From the NCBI RefSeq assembly GCF_900232995.1, contig NZ_OCVX01000003.1:1277509-1341508 (forward strand): a DNA stretch of 64,000 nucleotides. The letters run 5' to 3'. Source of the DNA: Mycobacterium simulans. Its GTDB lineage: Bacteria > Actinomycetota > Actinomycetes > Mycobacteriales > Mycobacteriaceae. The notes under the pieces are model-generated. The model searched no databases, was not told where the DNA came from, and saw only the letters and a list, made by a program, of their open reading frames with translations. Below are positions 62,929 through 64,000 of the stretch, piece after piece; within the stretch, counting starts at the first letter, position 1, and the number at the start of each line of letters is the position of its first letter. The position numbers and the translations under genes are program-made.

Positions 62929-64000
62929 AGCGCACCAGGATAGCGCCCAGGCCGAACTGGCGGACGATCGTCGAATCTCAAGGACTTGTTTATGGGACGC
63001 CGGCACGTGACGCGACCGGCGCCGATCGGCCGTACTGGGACGAGTCGGTCTACTACGAATTCGAGATGGACGAGATCCTGGCGCTCGAGGCCGACGTCGA
63101 GCTGCTGCATTCGATGTGCCTGAACGCCGTCGAGCAGGTTGTCCTGATGGAACGGTACGCGGATTTTGGTCTGCCGGAATGGAGTTGGTCAGCCATTGCC
63201 GAGTCATGGCGTCGCTCCGACCCACATGTCTACGGCCGCTTCGACTTACGTTACGACGGGCGACGGCCGGCGGTCTTACTGGAATACAACGCTGATACGC
63301 CCACGACGCTGCTCGAAGCCGCGATCCTGCAGTGGTACTGGCTCAAAGACAAGTTTCCAGGCGATGACCAGTGGAACTCGCTGCATGAACAGCTGGTCGA
63401 CCGCTGGAAGCTGGTTGGCGATCTGTTGCCCAGCAATGAATTGCACTTCGCCTGGTCCGGTGTGGAAGCGACTGGCGAGGACCAGATTACGACGACGTAT
63501 ATGCAGGAAACCGCGGCGGAGGCGGGCTTTCAAACCATCGGCCTGATGATCGAGGATGTCGGCTGGGACTCCGCGCTGGAGCGGTTCGTCGATCTGGAGG
63601 AGTCGCAGATCCACGCGATCTTCAAACTGCACCCGTGGGAGTGGGTGCTTGACGACCAGTTCGGCAGACACGTGGTGTCGAGCCTGCCGCAGACGATGTG
63701 GATCGAGCCGCTGTGGAAGACGCTGTTGTCGAACAAGGCCATCCTGGCGGTGCTGTGGGAGATGTATCCGGGGCACCCAAATCTACTGCCCGCCTACCTC
63801 GACGACCCGCACGAACTCACCGAATACGTTCGCAAACCCAAGCTCGGCCGGGAGGGCGCGAACGTCACCGTTGTGGGTGCCGGCATGGAGACGGCCACCG
63901 GCGGTGTCTACGGCGAAGAGGGCTTCGTCTACCAATTGCTAGACCCGTTGCCGCAATTCGATGACATGCGACCCGCCCTGGGCGCGTGGATCGTCGGCGA
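62925..64000 (+). CDS. Glutathionylspermidine-synthase-like ATP-grasp protein (3' end beyond window)
   Basis: Partial: 358 codons from the GTG at 62925, running off the window. Motifs of the glutathionylspermidine synthase/YgiC-YjfC family are visible: YWDESVYYEFEMDEI, RFDLRYDGRRPAVLLEYNADTPTTLLEAA (nucleotide-binding and acidic residues), FAWSGVEATGEDQITTTYMQETA, FKLHPWEWVLDDQFG, and KPKLGREGANVTVV. Family members form amide bonds with ATP. Mycobacteria lack glutathionylspermidine, so the substrate differs. Coupled to the membrane protein upstream. Confidence 0.88.
   Translation, partial: MKRTRIAPRPNWRTIVESQGLVYGTPARDATGADRPYWDESVYYEFEMDEILALEADVELLHSMCLNAVEQVVLMERYADFGLPEWSWSAIAESWRRSDPHVYGRFDLRYDGRRPAVLLEYNADTPTTLLEAAILQWYWLKDKFPGDDQWNSLHEQLVDRWKLVGDLLPSNELHFAWSGVEATGEDQITTTYMQETAAEAGFQTIGLMIEDVGWDSALERFVDLEESQIHAIFKLHPWEWVLDDQFGRHVVSSLPQTMWIEPLWKTLLSNKAILAVLWEMYPGHPNLLPAYLDDPHELTEYVRKPKLGREGANVTVVGAGMETATGGVYGEEGFVYQLLDPLPQFDDMRPALGAWIVG

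Overview
The window is chromosome from a slow-growing pathogenic Mycobacterium that is close to, but probably not inside, the M. tuberculosis complex (MTBC). The sequence is about 65% GC. It carries a complete ESX-1 core with EsxA and EsxB nearly identical to the tuberculosis proteins as I remember them. Gene order follows M. tuberculosis from espJ back to about Rv3813c, inverted relative to H37Rv. Against an MTBC identity are genes I do not expect at these positions in M. tuberculosis (an ECF sigma factor, an NmrA protein and an F420-type reductase; a dinB3-type polymerase; a copC-ycnI pair; a riboswitch-controlled GDT1 transporter) and the lack of the sulfolipid-1 locus between the Rv3829c and Rv3819 orthologues. 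I do not name a species.

Region 1, 1-16.7 kb (mostly minus strand): ESX-1. Reading against the coordinates: espE, espF, espG1, espH, eccA1, eccB1, eccCa1, eccCb1, PE35, PPE68, esxB, esxA, a hairpin, espI, eccD1 and espJ (cut by the window edge). It holds secretion ATPases and membrane components, the EspG1 chaperone, and substrates carrying YxxxD signals. Region 2, 16.9-21.1 kb: regulators. espM (FHA plus helix-turn-helix) and whiB6 diverge. Beyond whiB6 sits an ECF sigma factor divergent from an NmrA/F420-reductase pair, with mirror-image ECF promoters between them.

Region 3, 21.2-29.9 kb: an EspI-like P-loop ATPase, glutamate synthase gltBD, a 46-residue small gene and a decayed luciferase-like oxidoreductase. 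The ATPase gene contains what is almost certainly unremoved Illumina Nextera adapter sequence (about 22186-22266), so the assembly is wrong there. Region 4, 30-41.4 kb: a PHP phosphoesterase, dinB3 with an SOS box at its start, ethR/ethA with operator repeats, rraA, hns, copC-ycnI, espR, a GDT1-type metal transporter under a yybP-ykoY (Mn) riboswitch, and sodA.

Region 5, 41.4-54.5 kb: a 600-base gene-poor stretch with DnaA-box-like sites and three 60-base tandem repeats; glpQ1; bfrB and the Rv3839-LCP unit, each behind IdeR-like iron boxes; pheA and a phosphatase; serS; and several small regulators. Region 6, 53.3-64 kb: a TetR regulon (two matching operators, a DUF2834-like membrane protein, a phytoene-desaturase-like flavoenzyme), the Rieske/metallo-beta-lactamase fusion, an APH-like kinase, three tandem PlsC-type acyltransferases, a Cof-type HAD phosphatase, and a membrane protein coupled to a glutathionylspermidine-synthase-like ATP-grasp protein that runs off the end.

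Comparisons with named genes rest on remembered protein sequences and family motifs; no database was searched.
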